DNA of 64,000 bases, taken from assembly GCA_964370815.1 (NCBI GenBank), contig CAYJKQ010000009.1, positions 28,036 to 92,035 on the forward strand. Direction: 5' to 3'. The notes below the pieces were generated by a model, which made no database searches, had not been told where the DNA came from, and saw only the letters and a program-made list of their open reading frames with translations. This stretch comes from UBA12087 sp964370815 (lineage in GTDB: Bacteria; Chloroflexota; Anaerolineae; Anaerolineales; Villigracilaceae). The translations under genes and the position numbers were made by a program. Shown in pieces: positions 32,738-40,043 of this stretch (position 1 is its first letter; every line of letters begins with the position of its first letter).

Positions 32738-33729
32738 TTGTAGATCTCCTCCAGGAACTGCATTGTAAAAACATTGTTCACAATTAGAGGTGCGGTAAGC
32801 ACGCCTTGCTCTCGCAGGGTTTGCTCCATGCCTGACCATGTTTCCAGCTTCATCCAGCCGATGTGATCTTGACCGGTATTGATCAGGGGCAGGCTGGCGG
32901 TCATCTGTTCACTTTGATGCTGCAGGTCTGTGTTTGGGTTGTATTTGGAGATCATGGTCGCCACCAGATCGGGATTTTCAATGGCATAGGTCCACCCCTT
33001 CAGCGTGGCGCGCAGGAATCGCAGTACCAGATCCGGGCGGGTTGATATGGTATCTTCTGTTGCAAAAAGTGTATCCGAGTAGAAATGGATGCCGTAGTCA
33101 TCCGGATAGATGATATTGATCTCATAGCCATCTGCGATCGCAGTCAGCACTTCATTATTGATCCAGGCATTCCAAACTTGAACCTGACCGGAGTAAAAAG
33201 GCTCGAGATCGCCACCCACATCCACTTCGCTATAATCACCCTGCAAAACGCCTACATTTGCCAGCATGGCATGCAGGATCAATCCGGTCGTGGCGTTATA
33301 TTGGATCTTCTTGCCTGCAAATTGCTGGGGACGGGTGATACCAGAGTCTGCCAGTGTCATAAAAACCAGAGGGTTGCGCCGGTAAATAACGGCAATAGCC
33401 TGCAACGCTTCCCCTTTTTCCCGCGCAGCGATCAGATTTTCAGCGCCAGTGATGCCAAATTGTGCTTGACCGCCCAGCACGGAATTTTCCAGATCCAGGG
33501 TTGGACCGCCTTCGATAAAGTTCACCTTAAGCCCCTCCTCAGAATAATAGCCATTCTGGTCAGCGGCATAAAAACCGGCAAACTGGGACTGGTGCAACCA
33601 CTTGAGTTGCACAGTCACCTCGGTCAGATCAGCAGCAGGGGTGGCTGCGGGGGCACATCCAACCAGGATGAACAGGCTTAAAAACAGGGGTATGATCCAA
33701 TTGCCTGTCTGAATAGTCTTATGATCCAT
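32734..33729 (-). CDS. THI5/NMT1-like periplasmic-binding lipoprotein in a signalling operon
   Basis: A 331-residue binding lipoprotein with lipobox FILVG-C (Cys25). The body is a NMT1/THI5-like fold: 'LKWLHQSQFAGFYAADQNGYYSEEGLKV' region, 'GQAQFGITGAENLIAAREKGEALQAIAV' region and 'RNPLVFMTLADSGI'. It belongs to the riboflavin/pyrimidine-precursor binding group by pattern. No permease or ATPase gene lies beside it. It overlaps the receiver gene upstream by 11 bases and the DUF3068 gene downstream by 4, so it is translated with a signalling operon. AAAGG lies just before the ATG. Confidence 0.85.
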   Translation of the reverse strand: MDHKTIQTGNWIIPLFLSLFILVGCAPAATPAADLTEVTVQLKWLHQSQFAGFYAADQNGYYSEEGLKVNFIEGGPTLDLENSVLGGQAQFGITGAENLIAAREKGEALQAIAVIYRRNPLVFMTLADSGITRPQQFAGKKIQYNATTGLILHAMLANVGVLQGDYSEVDVGGDLEPFYSGQVQVWNAWINNEVLTAIADGYEINIIYPDDYGIHFYSDTLFATEDTISTRPDLVLRFLRATLKGWTYAIENPDLVATMISKYNPNTDLQHQSEQMTASLPLINTGQDHIGWMKLETWSGMEQTLREQGVLTAPLIVNNVFTMQFLEEIYK

Positions 33730-34180
33730 AATTAACCTTTTTAACAACGGGGTTCGATGCGGGCACTTCATGCTTCAGCAGATTGTCTATGGCAGGCATC
33801 AGGTCGCGATACAGCCGGCTTTTGACGACATAGGCATCGGCACCGGACTCCAGTGCTTTCTGGTGATAGGGCTGCTCCTCATGATAGGAGATGACCACGC
33901 TGCGGGTATGTGCACAGGTGCGCCGGATCTCCACCAGGCAGGTCAAACCATCCATACCCGGCAGGGCAACATCCATCAGCACCAGGTCAGGCGCAGAAGA
34001 AGCCACCATCTGGAGGGCATGTTCGGCGCTTTCAGCCTGAAGAACGGTACTGGACGGGTAAGACAGTTCCAGCAGGTCACACAGGGCTGTGCGCATGGGC
34101 TGGCTGTCATCCACGATCAGGATGATCGGGTGATGGGAGTTGGCTGTAGTGGTGAGAAGGGATTCTGGCATAATTGGCAT
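33719..34180 (-). CDS. Stand-alone response-regulator receiver protein
   Basis: A 153-residue REC-domain protein with no output domain. The acidic pair is D24-D25 (LIVDDSQ), the phospho-acceptor is D70 (LMDVALPGMDG), the switch Ser is S98 (VVIS) and the conserved Lys is K120 (VVKSR). It therefore looks active. It opens the operon with the binding lipoprotein, DUF3068 and HD-GYP genes. No histidine kinase is encoded nearby, so the phosphodonor must be elsewhere. A weak CGGA precedes the ATG; a second in-frame ATG lies at 34171. Confidence 0.9.
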   Translation of the reverse strand: MPIMPESLLTTTANSHHPIILIVDDSQPMRTALCDLLELSYPSSTVLQAESAEHALQMVASSAPDLVLMDVALPGMDGLTCLVEIRRTCAHTRSVVISYHEEQPYHQKALESGADAYVVKSRLYRDLMPAIDNLLKHEVPASNPVVKKVNYGS

Positions 34181-34322
34181 TCATCCGATCAAGAATCCAT
34201 CGGGATTCTTTCCGATCTATGGGTGGATGGTGCAACTATACCGTTGATGGAGGCTTATGTATGTAGGGAAAGTATGACAAAATTGGTATTTGTGGTTTTC
34301 TCGCGAAACAATTGAACAAGAC

Positions 34323-34384
34323 GTAGGTTGGGTAGAGCGTATCCAGGGTCGCCAAAATCAATAGACTACAGAGCGAAACCCAAC
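34323..34384 (+). repeat. Family A repeat unit, 62 bp
   Basis: From GTAGGTTGGGTAGAGCGTAT to AGCGAAACCCAAC. It closely matches 14178-14239. It is the first half of an inverted pair with the long unit that follows. Confidence 0.8.
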
Positions 34385-34397
34385 AATCGAACATTTC

Positions 34398-34507
34398 GTT
34401 GGGTTTCACCCTTTCCTGGGAAAAGCAGCCAGGACCTATGGCGTGTACTTCGCGGGGCTGTGGATCACCGCCCGGGTAATGTCTTGGAGCCCCTCAATCC
34501 AACCTAC
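34398..34507 (-). repeat. Family A long-form repeat, 110 bp, abutting a phage stop codon
   Basis: From GTTGGGTTTCACCC to CTCAATCCAACCTAC. Bases 34401-34454 match, with about four differences, a 54-bp module found twice at the window's right end. Bases 34454-34493 are the reverse of the hairpin segment at 23106-23145. The last base of the unit is directly followed by the stop codon of the phage gene 34508-34975. Confidence 0.8.
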
Positions 34508-34975
34508 TTATTGGATCAAGGTATCCAGGGTGAGGTGCTTAAGATCTTCGATGGTTTGTGCCTGGTCGATGGAGGGGTGGGCGGGGGCGTCGCGTAGTCT
34601 CTGGCGCTGAGCTTCGATCTGGTCCTGTTTGACTTTGTCCTTGTACGCCTTCGACATTTCGATATCCAGGATTAAAAGGCGGGGGAGGCGCGCTGTCCGT
34701 AGAATGTCCCTGTGCAGTTCACGCGCCTTTGCCATGTCGTGCCCGATCTTGCCGAGGCCGGCATCACACCAGGCATTGCGGTAAACTCGAGCCGGCAGGT
34801 CATTCTTGGTTATGACTTCCCACTTCTGGCAGGTGAGGTCTGTCCTGGCGATCTGCTCTTCGACGAGTTCCGCTGTAAATTCCCTATTAATGCCGGCATG
34901 GTCATTCAGGACAATAGACATTATGGCAATTGAGCCATCTGTTTGTACGATCTTGATTAATTTTTGTTCTACCAT
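34508..34975 (-). CDS. Phage tail-associated protein, small
   Basis: A 155-residue protein from the distal end of the phage block. The segment 'RVYRNAWCDAGLGKIGHDMAKARELHRDILRTARLPRLL' region followed by 'LDIEMSKAYKDKVKQDQIEAQRQRLRD' is a pattern often seen in small phage proteins encoded next to tail-fibre genes (fibre-assembly-like or DUF4376-like). AAGGAG lies eight bases before the ATG. It starts 13 bases after the tail-fibre-like gene. Its stop codon directly touches a family A repeat, so the native C-terminus may have been trimmed. The exact function is unknown. Confidence 0.6.
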   Translation of the reverse strand: MVEQKLIKIVQTDGSIAIMSIVLNDHAGINREFTAELVEEQIARTDLTCQKWEVITKNDLPARVYRNAWCDAGLGKIGHDMAKARELHRDILRTARLPRLLILDIEMSKAYKDKVKQDQIEAQRQRLRDAPAHPSIDQAQTIEDLKHLTLDTLIQ

Positions 34976-34988
34976 GGTTTTGTGCTCC

Positions 34989-36698
34989 TTATTGAGCTCC
35001 GAATGCGACTGCCATCCATTCTTCGGGGTCGGTCTTGGCAGGGGTGGCAGGAATGACGTCCCAGGCTTCCATGTAGAAATAACCTACATTGGGAGTGCCA
35101 ACGATGGAAGGAACCAGGATAGATGAAGTTGAGTTGGCTGCTTTGAGTGCAAGGATGGGAGGGTAAGTATTGGCAAGGAAATCTGTCTGGATCATGACCT
35201 GCATTCTTCCTGTGGCTGTGTCCACAATGCTATTGACATTGTATGATTCAAGAATGGTTGTGCTGTTGGCTGTGGCACGCAACCATACTTTGGCAGCCTG
35301 TTCGAGATATGGCATCCCTAATAAGCTGATAATCTGTGCTGTGGTCTTTTTTACAAATGTGCCGGAACCAGAGGCATAAAGGAAATCGCCGGCGGCGGTG
35401 GCGAGGGCATGTTTGATGTATTGGGTATGATCATCATCTGCCAGGCCGGCTAATCCGCCATGATCGATCTGCCCGCCGTCCCCGCCGGCATGGTTGTGAC
35501 TGTCGCCGTTGGTGACTTCTCCGGCGTGGCCATGCAGGTCTATTCTGTTCAGTGCCTGTTGGATATTAGAATCATCCTGACTTAGAATGCCGGTGAAACT
35601 ACTCGATTGGATATTAGTTTCTAATGGACCACCATCTTCCTGATCTCCGCCGGGTGGTGTGTATGGTTTTTTGAACCTGCTCTTGGCGAATTTGGGATGG
35701 TAGGGTAGTTGGGTGACGATCTGCAACCAGGCCGGATTAGCTCCCTTGTTGAATATCTCGGTCAGTTCAAAACATCTGACCTTACCATAACTATCTGTAG
35801 ACACTTTGAGCAAATCCCCCTGTTCAAGACGCAAGTCTGGTCTTTGGGTGTATTCATACATAACCCCATCGAAGACCTTTGCCCACTTCTGGAAAGTCGT
35901 GTCAGCTGAGGGATCATCCGCATCGGCGATAAACCCCAGGGATTTGAAGTCTGTGGGTGTTGTGGGTGCATACTCCATGTAACCCGACTCGGCGAACCAG
36001 GACAGATTGATGCGGCGATCTATGGTGAGGAAGTACGAGGTCTTTGCATGCGCAAAGGGCGAGTACGTGCCGTCCTCGTTGTTGGTTTCGTTGGAAGCTA
36101 TGCCGTAGGCATAAATCTTTGAGCTATCTCTTGGGAAGAGGTAAGCAAAGTATTTCTCCTGCAGGATGCCTTCCAGTGAGCGCGCGTCGAGCAAGTCCAA
36201 AGTCTTGCCGGCCTCGTAGAACTGCCAGGAATACCAGACGTCGCGTGTGGCGTCAAATGTGATCGTAGATGGGTAACCGAACTGAGAGAAAGCGTCGGCA
36301 ATGACCAGGTTGGCTGCCCGGTCGGCAGCTATACCGACGACCGAGACAGACGGTAACAAGTCGGCTATAAGATGAGTGCCTTCCTGTTCGTTGTAGGTCA
36401 CTTCGGACACAAACAGCCATCCACTGGTGACGGTGTAATCTGTGCCGGCAATGGTCAGACCGCGAATGACCTGGATAATGTAAGTCTTAGAGACAGCATT
36501 GGAGATCAGCCCACTGGCAAGCAAGTTCTCCCTGACATAGATATCTGCCTTGTTGCGGGTCAGCACGGCATGTGTGGCGTTGTAGTTGCCGAGCTCGCCC
36601 ATTGATGTGGGTGTGAGCTCCTGCAGGTTGATGTAGAAGATGGGTAAACCTTCTCCGGCTTCGAGAGCAGCCAGGAAAGTGGCGTTTAATGAGATCAT
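34989..36698 (-). CDS. Phage tail/fibre-like structural protein
   Basis: A 569-residue phage structural protein. The first ~330 residues look like a tail or baseplate domain ('EGLPIFYINLQELTPTSMGELG', repeated 'YTVTSGWLFVSEVTYNEQEG' beta segments). After a Pro/Gly-rich linker comes a fibre-type motif with His-rich turns, 'DSHNHAGGDGGQIDHGGLAGLADDDHTQY' region, which is very common in phage tail fibres, and a C-terminal beta-rich receptor-binding-like part. It overlaps the peptidase gene by 4 bases. It is probably the host-recognition component of the block. Confidence 0.7.
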   Translation of the reverse strand: MISLNATFLAALEAGEGLPIFYINLQELTPTSMGELGNYNATHAVLTRNKADIYVRENLLASGLISNAVSKTYIIQVIRGLTIAGTDYTVTSGWLFVSEVTYNEQEGTHLIADLLPSVSVVGIAADRAANLVIADAFSQFGYPSTITFDATRDVWYSWQFYEAGKTLDLLDARSLEGILQEKYFAYLFPRDSSKIYAYGIASNETNNEDGTYSPFAHAKTSYFLTIDRRINLSWFAESGYMEYAPTTPTDFKSLGFIADADDPSADTTFQKWAKVFDGVMYEYTQRPDLRLEQGDLLKVSTDSYGKVRCFELTEIFNKGANPAWLQIVTQLPYHPKFAKSRFKKPYTPPGGDQEDGGPLETNIQSSSFTGILSQDDSNIQQALNRIDLHGHAGEVTNGDSHNHAGGDGGQIDHGGLAGLADDDHTQYIKHALATAAGDFLYASGSGTFVKKTTAQIISLLGMPYLEQAAKVWLRATANSTTILESYNVNSIVDTATGRMQVMIQTDFLANTYPPILALKAANSTSSILVPSIVGTPNVGYFYMEAWDVIPATPAKTDPEEWMAVAFGAQ

Positions 36699-37291
36699 AG
36701 TATGTAAGCCAGCCTGGCCTTACGGTTGATGATATAGCGGTTCAGCCTGGTCAGTTCGTTAAGTCGTGCTGCGTTGTTGTCTGTTTCAAGAGTTGAGTGG
36801 GTGACCAGATAGGAAGCCAGGTAAGATCTAGAGAAGAGCTCATTCGGGACAGCCATCAGTCCGTTGGTTGTGCGGTATGGGTCTGTAGTGATGATGTTCT
36901 CCTGATCATAACCGGATATCACAAGCCAGTGGTTGAAATAGCCTTTGATCTGAGTTATGTTCGCATCTGAGAACACCTTGTAGGACACAAGCGGAATGAT
37001 GGGGCGTCCCTGATCTATCAGGGACCTTATGCTTTCCAGAGATAATGTACTTCCTAGAATGGAAGATATCTCGAATAACAATAAAGCAGCTTGAAGCTGA
37101 TAGGCATAAGTCCCGATGTCTGTAGTGGGAGCGCCCCATCCCTCCATCTTGTACCATTCGTTGACTGAGACGATCTGGTCTTTGATGGCAGCGACGAGCA
37201 TCGAACAGCAAGCGGGGCCACAATCGTTGTGGTAGAGCTCAGCTCCGTAAGTCAATTGTGAGAAGAAGGGTATTTCGAGTAGTTTAGCCAT
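36695..37291 (-). CDS. C39-like papain-fold cysteine peptidase, phage-encoded
   Basis: A 198-residue protein with the C39/papain-like catalytic set: Cys24 in 'NDCGPACC', His121 in 'YFNHWLVISGYD' and Asp137 in 'TTDPYRT'. No ABC transporter domains are attached. Within a phage block such an enzyme could act as a tail-associated peptidoglycan peptidase or endolysin, or it may mature structural proteins. It starts one base after the connector-like gene ends and overlaps the tail-fibre-like gene by 4 bases, which fits a tail-associated role. No signal peptide is present. Confidence 0.75.
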   Translation of the reverse strand: MAKLLEIPFFSQLTYGAELYHNDCGPACCSMLVAAIKDQIVSVNEWYKMEGWGAPTTDIGTYAYQLQAALLLFEISSILGSTLSLESIRSLIDQGRPIIPLVSYKVFSDANITQIKGYFNHWLVISGYDQENIITTDPYRTTNGLMAVPNELFSRSYLASYLVTHSTLETDNNAARLNELTRLNRYIINRKARLAYIL

Positions 37292-37292
37292 A

Positions 37293-38000
37293 TTAATAAT
37301 TGGTGTCGATGTCTGGATTGTGCCAGGAAGCGGGGGTAAAGATACCGGCGCTCTTCCGGTTCTGGTTTCGTCTGAAAGCTAACTTCTCACCCATGGCGAC
37401 CTCTAACAGAGAATCACCTGCCAATCGGGCATTGAACTCACTGAGCCAGGCGGAAGAAGTGGAGAGAAGGAATTGCGCCTCATCCGTGTTGAGGTTATTG
37501 GCTTCGATCTGGCTGTTGGCGCGCATCAGAGAAGCGTGGCCGGCTGCTCCGATGGCGATCAGTTGTACGTCGGCATCGGGCACGGTGGTGGCTGTGCTGC
37601 CTGTGTCGAGCGTGTCGATGGTGTGGATGGTCTCATAGATGATGTAAAGAGAGCGCCCAAGAGTGATCAGTCTGCTTTTTGTTTCGAAAACCCACTGCTC
37701 ATCAAGCATGTAGGCGTAGAATGGGATTTGTTCTACGATGGTAGGCACACCTTCGCCTATGGTCACTGGCCATAATTCAATTGCCTTGATGGCAGTGGCA
37801 ATAAAATCAGTGTCCAGTGTTTCCCTGTATTGCCCGGTGGCGTCGTAGGAATAGGATTTGACCAGGGGGAAGAACAGGGAGTATTGTTCTAGTGCGCTTT
37901 TGAGAGCCTCGTCCACCAGGGCGTTGGTGTACCTTGTGAGAGAGGCATCATCCAGTAATTGGAGAACCTTTGTTCTAAACTGCGCTAAAGTGAGAGCCAT
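37293..38000 (-). CDS. Phage head-tail connector-like protein
   Basis: A 235-residue, mostly helical protein: 'ALTLAQFRTKVLQLLDDASLTRYTNALVDEALKSALEQYS' region at the N-terminus resembles gp6-type adaptor or connector proteins that bind the portal ring. The rest holds alternating helices ending in a basic tail. Position in the block (between structural protein and tail genes) agrees with that role, but similarity is only at the pattern level. AGGAAGGA precedes the ATG, and just upstream of it is the hairpin CCCGGACGGTTTCCGCCGGG that recurs before 39425-39931. Confidence 0.55.
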   Translation of the reverse strand: MALTLAQFRTKVLQLLDDASLTRYTNALVDEALKSALEQYSLFFPLVKSYSYDATGQYRETLDTDFIATAIKAIELWPVTIGEGVPTIVEQIPFYAYMLDEQWVFETKSRLITLGRSLYIIYETIHTIDTLDTGSTATTVPDADVQLIAIGAAGHASLMRANSQIEANNLNTDEAQFLLSTSSAWLSEFNARLAGDSLLEVAMGEKLAFRRNQNRKSAGIFTPASWHNPDIDTNY

Positions 38001-38016
38001 GGTTTTTGTCCTTCCT

Positions 38017-38036
38017 CCCGGCGGAAACCGTCCGGG
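38017..38036 (-). promoter_or_regulatory. Phage leader hairpin, copy 1
   Basis: On the minus strand the bases read CCCGGACGGTTTCCGCCGGG, a hairpin with a TTT loop and one bulged A, immediately before the ribosome-binding site of 37293-38000. Copy 2 at 39953-39972 has a compensatory G-C to A-T change. Confidence 0.65.
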
Positions 38037-38054
38037 ACTGCGTAAGAGTGCGGT

Positions 38055-38124
38055 TTGATTGGTTCAGGGGGAGGAGGTGGCGGCGTGATTTACCGGAGCT
38101 CCGACGGCGGAATGAACCAATCAA
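38055..38124. repeat. 12-bp inverted repeat in the phage intergenic gap
   Basis: TTGATTGGTTCA (38055-38066) and TGAACCAATCAA (38113-38124) are perfect inverted copies separated by 46 bases, between the connector-like gene and the small 38178-38423 gene. It could be a terminator stem, or a recombination or operator site. Confidence 0.55.
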
Positions 38125-38177
38125 TCCGCTGTTCTTGAATGTTCTACCCTGCCGGAGGCGTAGTACGATGTTTATCT

Positions 38178-38423
38178 TTAATCTTGGACATCGAAAAAGC
38201 TATGGAATTTCCGGCCATCCACGAGCAGGACGATCAGTTCTCCGTTGGCCTGGTTATAGCGCCAACGGAGAACCTCGCCGTTGGCTTGTTTAGCCATAGA
38301 GTTGGAAATGACCTCCCATGCTAATTTCTCGTCATATTCAGTTATTACTTTTTTGCCGGCAGGTCCGGGCGGGGTTTTCTTCGCCGCCGGTCCTGGCGGG
38401 GTTGTGGTTTTCTTTTTAGCCAT
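38178..38423 (-). CDS. Small phage protein with Pro/Lys-rich N-terminus
   Basis: An 81-residue protein. The first ~28 residues are a low-complexity Lys/Thr/Pro/Gly stretch with two 'PPGPA-KK' repeats. The rest, 'WEVISNSMAKQANGEVLRWRYNQANGELIVLLVDGRKFHSFFDV' region, has a strand pattern that loosely recalls KTSC-type domains. I do not recognise the family with confidence. It overlaps the holin-like gene by 8 bases, so the two are translationally coupled. Confidence 0.55.
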   Translation of the reverse strand: MAKKKTTTPPGPAAKKTPPGPAGKKVITEYDEKLAWEVISNSMAKQANGEVLRWRYNQANGELIVLLVDGRKFHSFFDVQD

Positions 38424-38670
38424 TGTTCTTACCTGCCTTTAGTTCAAGTTTTGCTACATCCACGGTTCCCTGTGCTGTAGAAATAGCGGCATCTTCTGTG
38501 GCAATGCCGTTGATCACAGCATAAATGACAGGTTGCCAGGAGCCGATCAACCAGATGATATTCTCGCCTGCCTGTTGACTGACATAATGAGCAACGAAAT
38601 AAGTAATTGTCGACAACATAACGTCGACAACCATAATCCAGAATTTTCTTGATTTTAATAATTTATTCAT
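38416..38670 (-). CDS. Holin-like small membrane protein
   Basis: An 84-residue protein with a basic N-terminus (MNKLLKSRKFW), one or two membrane helices (about residues 11-33 and 38-57) and a charged C-terminus ending KAGKNNG. This size and layout fit phage holins, which make pores for release of a lytic enzyme; a C39-like peptidase is encoded nearby. GGAG lies seven bases before the ATG. A longer in-frame start at 38922 would run through the neighbouring gene and is rejected. Confidence 0.6.
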   Translation of the reverse strand: MNKLLKSRKFWIMVVDVMLSTITYFVAHYVSQQAGENIIWLIGSWQPVIYAVINGIATEDAAISTAQGTVDVAKLELKAGKNNG

Positions 38671-39127
38671 TTGGGCTCCTTTGTAAGGTTGGTAAATATT
38701 CCCATAAAGTTTTAAGATCTGTTGGTGCTTTTTGAATACGAGGTCTTGATTTGCAATTCCATGATCCGCCACCAGCTGAACCAATTTGGCGAAAATTAGA
38801 GGCAAATAGAGAAATACCTGGTTCAGTTTGGAGTGTGTATGTAATGACTCGTTTATAGCCGAGTGCGAAAGATGCTTTACATGCTGCTCCATAAAGTTTT
38901 GATGAGGCGTTCTTAGTTCCATCAGTGCAGCATCTTGTTACTTCGAGAGTCAAACCATCATCAAGGAAACGAGAGACAGGACGACCGACGGTTATTACAC
39001 CTACTATTTTTATTCCATCATTTACAGCTATACCGAATTTCCAGCCTTGTGGTGGCAAATGGTGTCTATGGTGAAGTCTTATAAATTCGCAAGCCTCTTT
39101 AAAATTTATGGGTTGAGTTGTTAACAT
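38663..39127 (-). CDS. XF1762-family phage/plasmid protein
   Basis: A 154-residue protein with the recognisable XF1762 pattern: 'FIRLHHRHHLPPQGWKFGIAV', 'VGRPVSRFLDDGLTLEVTRCCTDGTKNASSKLYGAACKA' region and 'RVITYTLQTEPGISLFASNF'. These proteins are widespread in phages and plasmids and probably have a GNAT-like fold, but the substrate is unknown. It overlaps the holin-like gene by 8 bases. This part of the block (38.4-39.3 kb) is visibly richer in A and T than the capsid and portal genes, which suggests a mosaic origin. Confidence 0.85.
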   Translation of the reverse strand: MLTTQPINFKEACEFIRLHHRHHLPPQGWKFGIAVNDGIKIVGVITVGRPVSRFLDDGLTLEVTRCCTDGTKNASSKLYGAACKASFALGYKRVITYTLQTEPGISLFASNFRQIGSAGGGSWNCKSRPRIQKAPTDLKTLWEYLPTLQRSPNE

Positions 39128-39136
39128 TTTATGTTT

Positions 39137-39331
39137 TTATAAGAGTGGTAGTTGTCTTGGTTCGAATGTTACGATCATATATCCGGATGAATTTTCAGTT
39201 GGTTTGTATTGTGAAAGTTCTTCGCACAATCTGATGTTCTCGGGTGTGCGTTCCAGTTCCATACTGATCACGATCTGGTTTTTGAGTATGTCGTCCTTTA
39301 TGCCTTTCAAGACCATTTGTTCTATTTTCAT
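39137..39331 (-). CDS. Small phage protein of unknown function
   Basis: A 64-residue protein with a helical N-terminal half (MKIEQMVLKGIKDDILK) and a C-terminal strand 'GYMIVTFEPRQLPLL'. AAAGGAG lies eight bases before the ATG, so it is likely translated. It precedes the XF1762 gene with a 9-base gap. I recognise no family. Confidence 0.55.
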   Translation of the reverse strand: MKIEQMVLKGIKDDILKNQIVISMELERTPENIRLCEELSQYKPTENSSGYMIVTFEPRQLPLL

Positions 39332-39358
39332 GTAAGTGCTCCTTTTACTGCAGTAAAG

Positions 39359-39399
39359 CCACAGGTGGGGGCGGAGGTGTGGTTATCCCCCACCTGTGG
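39359..39399. terminator. 13-bp GC-rich hairpin between phage genes
   Basis: CCACAGGTGGGGG (39359-39371) pairs perfectly with CCCCCACCTGTGG (39387-39399) over a 15-nt loop. It lies between the capsid-decoration-like gene and the small gene. There is no strong T-run on the minus strand, so it may be a processing or partial terminator signal. Confidence 0.55.
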
Positions 39400-39424
39400 G
39401 GGAAAATAGACCGTAAGCGGCGGC

Positions 39425-39931
39425 CTAAATCCTTAGAGTGAAATTGGCGACTGCAGCGAGCAGGTCCACTGTGGTGGTGGCGGCTTTATCGAAGGTGAGC
39501 TCCACCAGGACATAGACATCATTATCGATCCACAAGGGGGTGTCGAGAGTGAGTGTCATTTTGTGTTGGTCGACGTCATAGCGTTCTGCAGCTGCGTCGT
39601 GGCCAGTGTCGTAGGTGAAGTCCTGAGCAGCGACGACGGCTACGGCTCCGTCCGCTCCGCGTGTGACCTTATTGACCACGGCGGTCACAGCGTCGCAAGC
39701 TGCCACCAGGATTTCATAGTCGATCTCGATGGAGGCAAGCTTGGCGCCCTGCAGACCAATCGAGTTTGATGGGATGGTGATGGGGATATTAACGGTGGCG
39801 ACTTCATCTGTGGCGGCGACGTGCTTACAGATCGTGTCTGTGACCTGGCCGGCGACTTCTGTCCATGTGCCGGTGACACAGTGGAAGAGTGTCGGGGGAA
39901 TGAATTGGCTTACGTGAGTGTTATGGATCAT
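39425..39931 (-). CDS. Phage structural protein, capsid-associated
   Basis: A 168-residue beta-rich protein with 'FIPPTLFHCVTGTWTEVAGQV' at the start and many Ala/Val/Thr-rich strands ending in 'VDLLAAVANFTLRI'. It lies just downstream of the capsid gene in the transcript, where decoration or head-completion proteins often sit. That is inference from position; I recognise no specific family. GGAG lies eight bases before ATG 39931. A longer in-frame start at 39979 lies inside the leader hairpin and is unlikely. Confidence 0.55.
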   Translation of the reverse strand: MIHNTHVSQFIPPTLFHCVTGTWTEVAGQVTDTICKHVAATDEVATVNIPITIPSNSIGLQGAKLASIEIDYEILVAACDAVTAVVNKVTRGADGAVAVVAAQDFTYDTGHDAAAERYDVDQHKMTLTLDTPLWIDNDVYVLVELTFDKAATTTVDLLAAVANFTLRI

Positions 39932-39952
39932 CTGGTTTTTCTCCTTGTTTGT

Positions 39953-39972
39953 CCCGACGGAAACCGTTCGGG
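39953..39972 (-). promoter_or_regulatory. Phage leader hairpin, copy 2
   Basis: On the minus strand CCCGAACGGTTTCCGTCGGG sits just before the ribosome-binding site of 39425-39931. It has the same TTT loop and bulged A as copy 1 at 38017-38036, with an A-T pair in place of G-C. Confidence 0.65.
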
Positions 39973-39988
39973 ATTTCATAGTTTGGCG

Positions 39989-40009
39989 CCCCCCGGATTA
40001 CCCGGGGGG
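39989..40009. terminator. GC-rich hairpin after the capsid gene
   Basis: CCCCCCGG (39989-39996) pairs with CCGGGGGG (40002-40009) over a 5-nt loop, 35 bases beyond the capsid gene stop. Without a T-run it may partly terminate or protect the highly expressed capsid message. Confidence 0.55.
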
Positions 40010-40043
40010 TTGTACTTTCTCATCGAGTAATCTGCTGAGCAGA

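Noticed and set aside
38671..38922. N-terminal extension of the holin-like gene
   Set aside because: It runs through the XF1762 gene in another frame; the internal ATG at 38670 has a strong ribosome-binding site and gives a holin-sized protein.
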